DNA of 64,000 nt, taken from contig NC_092343.1 in the NCBI RefSeq assembly GCF_046630445.1, positions 134,905,501 to 134,969,500 on the forward strand, given 5' to 3'. This document shows positions 60,887-64,000 of the stretch, piece after piece (within the stretch, counting starts at the first letter, position 1; every line of letters starts with the position of its first letter). The DNA comes from Rutidosis leptorrhynchoides (Eukaryota > Streptophyta > Magnoliopsida > Asterales > Asteraceae). A model generated the notes under the pieces. That model saw nothing but the letters and a program-made list of their open reading frames with translations. It was not told the origin of the DNA and ran no database searches. The position numbers and the translations under genes are program-made.

Positions 60887-62068
60887 GAGTATAATTAAGA
60901 ATATTGTTATTGTAATAACTATCACTACAACTTTAGTAATTACACTTATCATTAATATGGTATTTTTACTAACATTATTATCAATATCAAGTATTATTAT
61001 TATTTAGTATTATTGTTATTAATATTATCATTATTGATTAGTATTGTGGTATTATTCAATATTACCAATATTATTATTAATAACATAGTTATTAAGGATT
61101 AGTATCATTAATATAGTTATATAAATATCACTACTAATATTATTATTAAGTTGTATTATTCTAAATATTATCAGAAGTATTATTATAAATTATTAGTATT
61201 TTCGTAAGTATTAATATTGTCATCATTTTTAGAACTATTATTAGTACCATAAGTACGTTAGTAATATTACTATCATTATTTTATAATTACTAGTATTAAC
61301 TTAGTATAAATAGAATTACAGTTTTGATAAGCAAATATATATATATATGTAAATAAAAAGGTATTTAATACATATAACATCACAAAATTTATATTTTTAT
61401 GTACAAAATGAATATATGAAACATATATATTATTAAAATAAAAAGTATACAACTAATAGAACTATATATATATCTATTCGGTTACAACTATGTATATTAA
61501 TAAATATACAATTGATATAGGTTCGTGAATCCGAGGCCAACCCTACACTTGTTAAATGTCGTAATATGTATTTTTACTACAAAATACATTAGGTGAGTTT
61601 CATTTGCTCCCTTTTTAATTGCTTTTGCAATACATATTTTTGGGCTGAGAATACATGCGCTGCTTTTATAAATGTTTACGAAATAGACACAAGTACTTAA
61701 AAATATATTCTACGTTGAGTTGTATCACTGGCATATTTCCATGTAGCTTGGTAACTACTATTTACATGGGTATTGTAAACGCGAATCCTGTTGATAGATC
61801 TATCGGGCCTGACAACCCCAACCGGACTGGACGACCAGTATTCAACGGTTGCACAGTAATTCGTTTTGTTACTACACTTGGTACAGTATAGGGAGATTTC
61901 ATAATAAAGGGAATATGCGACGTTGATTAAATGTTAAGTATGGTTACCAAGTGCTCAACCACTTAGAATGCTTTACATACACTTGCGAGTGTATTATGTT
62001 TATGATTATGAAATCTTGTGGTCTATTAACATATTGAAATGATTATTACGATAAACCTATGAACTCAC

Positions 62069-62082
62069 CAACCTTTTGGTTG
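62069..62082 (+). other. Conserved LTR hairpin (module 1), F
   Basis: CAACC, loop TTTT, GGTTG, then ACACTTTAAAGCATG and TTTATTCTCAGGTA. Confidence 0.75.
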
Positions 62083-62230
62083 ACACTTTAAAGCATGTTT
62101 ATTCTCAGGTACGAATTAAGTCTTCCGCTGTGCATTTGCTCATTTTAAGGACATTACTAGGAGTCGATCATCGCAATGGGACCAAATATTGATGACTTCG
62201 TCCAGGAGGATAAGGACGGGTCGTTACAGG

Positions 62231-62242
62231 TGGTATCAGAGC
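62231..62242 (+). other. F primer-binding site
   Basis: TGGTATCAGAGC, two bases after LTR F; initiator tRNA-Met type. Confidence 0.92.
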
Positions 62243-62584
62243 GGTGGTCTTAGCGAAACAGGTCTTGCATTAATGTGTCTAACTGATAGTCGTTTAGATG
62301 CATTAGTGAGCCTGGACTTCGACCGTCTCTGCATGTCAAAAGTTTTGCTTATTATTTTTGTCGGAAATTGCCTGCTTATCATTATTAGTCTAGACACATC
62401 TTACTACATTGACTGCATGATTAGTGTATAGACAAAACTCATATCTTAGCGTATCTGCTAAATCATTTCTTAGCGTATCTATTACGATAGACTTTGTCTG
62501 ATACCTTTCGTAAATTTCTCCGTAACTTAGGGGAATCTGGTACTATATATATCTATGCATATGATGCATTGAGAATACCATCCA
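62243..62584 (+). other. F leader before gag, no coding sequence
   Basis: About 340 bp of untranslated leader with a short duplicated TCTTAGCGTATCT motif (62443 and 62471). It is cut by LTR G at 62585. Confidence 0.6.
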
Positions 62585-64000
62585 TGTGACAACCCGAAAA
62601 TTTCCGACCAAATTAAAACTTAATCTTTATATGTTCCAACACAATAAGCAAAGCCTGTAATGTTGAGTCTCGAAATGTTTGAACTATTTATATAGATTCA
62701 TTTAACCTGTGACTATTTCCGACGATTCACGAACAATTGTGTGTAAATAAATATGTAAATATATATACATGTATAAATATAAGAGTGCATATTAAGTTGT
62801 ATTAATAAAATACAAAATAATCATTTGAATTGAAAATGTAAAATAATGTACAAGATAATTAAGATTAAAATTTATTTATGATTTAAACGAATTCTTATTT
62901 TTATTTATTATCATTTTTATGATATTATTTAGTTATTTTATTAGAATTATTATTAATATTATTAGGGTATTTACTATTAATATTTATTAAAAATAAAAAT
63001 AGGGAATCCCATTATGTTAGAAGTAACTATCAATTTTTTTTCTTTTTCTTCACATGAAAATAATTTACGTACTTCATGTCTCCAGTTTGTTACAAGTCTA
63101 ATTCACAAATCAATTGGAAATCAATTTAACTGTTAAATCATGTACCTAATCACTCTATATAAGTTACAAACTGCAATTTGAGTTGAAAACAAAGAAAACC
63201 CAGAAAATAAGCTCGACACTCTGTACATTCATCTTTTTCACCATATTTTGATTCAGAACAAATTTTCAAAATGTAATAATGCAGTCATGTTAGGAATCGT
63301 CTATCTAAACTATCTGTAAGTTTTCAATCCTCAATTCTTTCTATTAATTTCTAATTTGAGAGTCAAAGTTTTGGTTTTCAAAGTCAACTAAGTGTTCTTG
63401 AATCAAATTCGAATTTTTTTTGATATCTCCAGTTAATTTGATGATCCATAAAGCTTATAGGAATGATTTACAACACAATTCATGTTGTAATCATAACCTA
63501 TAACACTCTTAATCTAAAAATCAATTTTTGAGTTCTTGAGTTCTTCACAGTGATATACACTAACGTGAATTCGAAACAAATTTCAAAAACTAAAAATGTA
63601 GAGTTGTTAGGAATCATTTACTTAAACTTCCTGCAAAATATCAAGTTCCAATTCTTGATAACGAATTCGAATTTGCGAGTCAAAGTTAAATTGTCAAAAG
63701 TCAACTGTTTTGTTCTTGGAGAAATTAGAGCTTGTTTTGATGTTTTAAGTTCAATTGACGATTTCAATAGTTTTTAGGAATGATTTGAAACATGTTTCAT
63801 GTTGTAAAGATTGTCCAAAACGAACTCAAAATTGAAAACAATTTTTTTTTTCTTGGCTACTAGCAAGCAGTAGGATTTTTTTTGTTTTTTTTCTCATTTT
63901 TTTTTATATCATGAACACATTTTTATTTTTTGTTTCATGTTTGTTTAGAAGTCCTAAAACCATTTTGATGATTGACTATTAAGAATGAATTTGTTTGATT
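62585..64000 (+). mobile_element. G: LTR related to F, running off the window
   Basis: Begins TGTGACAACCCGAAAATTTCC and aligns with the first part of LTR F (for example CCGACCAAATT, GACGATTCACGA, and TCTGTAAGTTTTC at 63312). It has no (AT)n run. It is inserted in the F leader; the left flank is TCCAT. Its end lies beyond base 64000. Confidence 0.8.

Overview
This window is plant nuclear DNA made almost entirely of nested transposable elements. There are large Ty3/gypsy LTR retrotransposons whose primer-binding sites match plant initiator-tRNA-Met, two copies of a tRNA-derived SINE family, RTE-like and L1-like LINE fragments, and debris of one eudicot-type NADP-dependent alkenal (double-bond) reductase gene. 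The AT-rich composition, very long LTRs and Tekay/Del chromovirus polyproteins suggest a eudicot, and Asteraceae is my best guess from family resemblance; that is inference. I see no intact host gene, rRNA, genuine tRNA gene or CRISPR.

Layout. 1-2770: an L1-type LINE reverse-transcriptase scrap, an orphan LTR, three exon pieces of an alkenal reductase pseudogene, and three SINEs. 2771-29799: a truncated plus-strand LTR (family B, copy B0) split by a 24 kb minus-strand element of the same family (B1, target duplication ATGTA). B1 is itself split by a complete 13.1 kb minus-strand Tekay element (T1, target duplication ACTTG) that has two 3,254 bp LTRs, an intact gag-pol frame, and two extra ORFs upstream of gag: an acidic-repeat protein and a captured F-box protein. 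29800-30511: the 3' end of an RTE-type LINE. 30517-40323: a Tat-lineage element (target duplication GGGTC) with decayed gag-protease, no polymerase, and an intron-bearing antisense additional gene with its own TATA box. 40856-41179: a second full SINE copy. 41252-45742: a 4.5 kb solo LTR (family C, target duplication ACATA). 46164-64000: a stack in which LTR D is split by Tekay-type element E. E's reading frame is split by a solo T-family LTR (target duplication ACGTG). E's 3' LTR is split by element F, and F's leader is split by LTR G, which runs off the window.

The most unusual signal is not a gene. Four otherwise different LTR families (B, T, C, F) share short blocks in the same order near their 3' ends. 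One is a small hairpin whose closing base pair changes in a compensatory way between families, followed by a splice-acceptor-like sequence. A second is a GTGAGTT block ending in TGAGAATACATGC. Families D and E, which lack this hairpin, share a different pair of splice-site-like sequences with almost identical spacing (1,101 and 1,104 nt). I infer that these long LTRs may carry conserved leader introns or another conserved RNA-processing module.

All coordinates and target duplications were read by eye. Clade names come from knowledge of motif patterns, not from a search.
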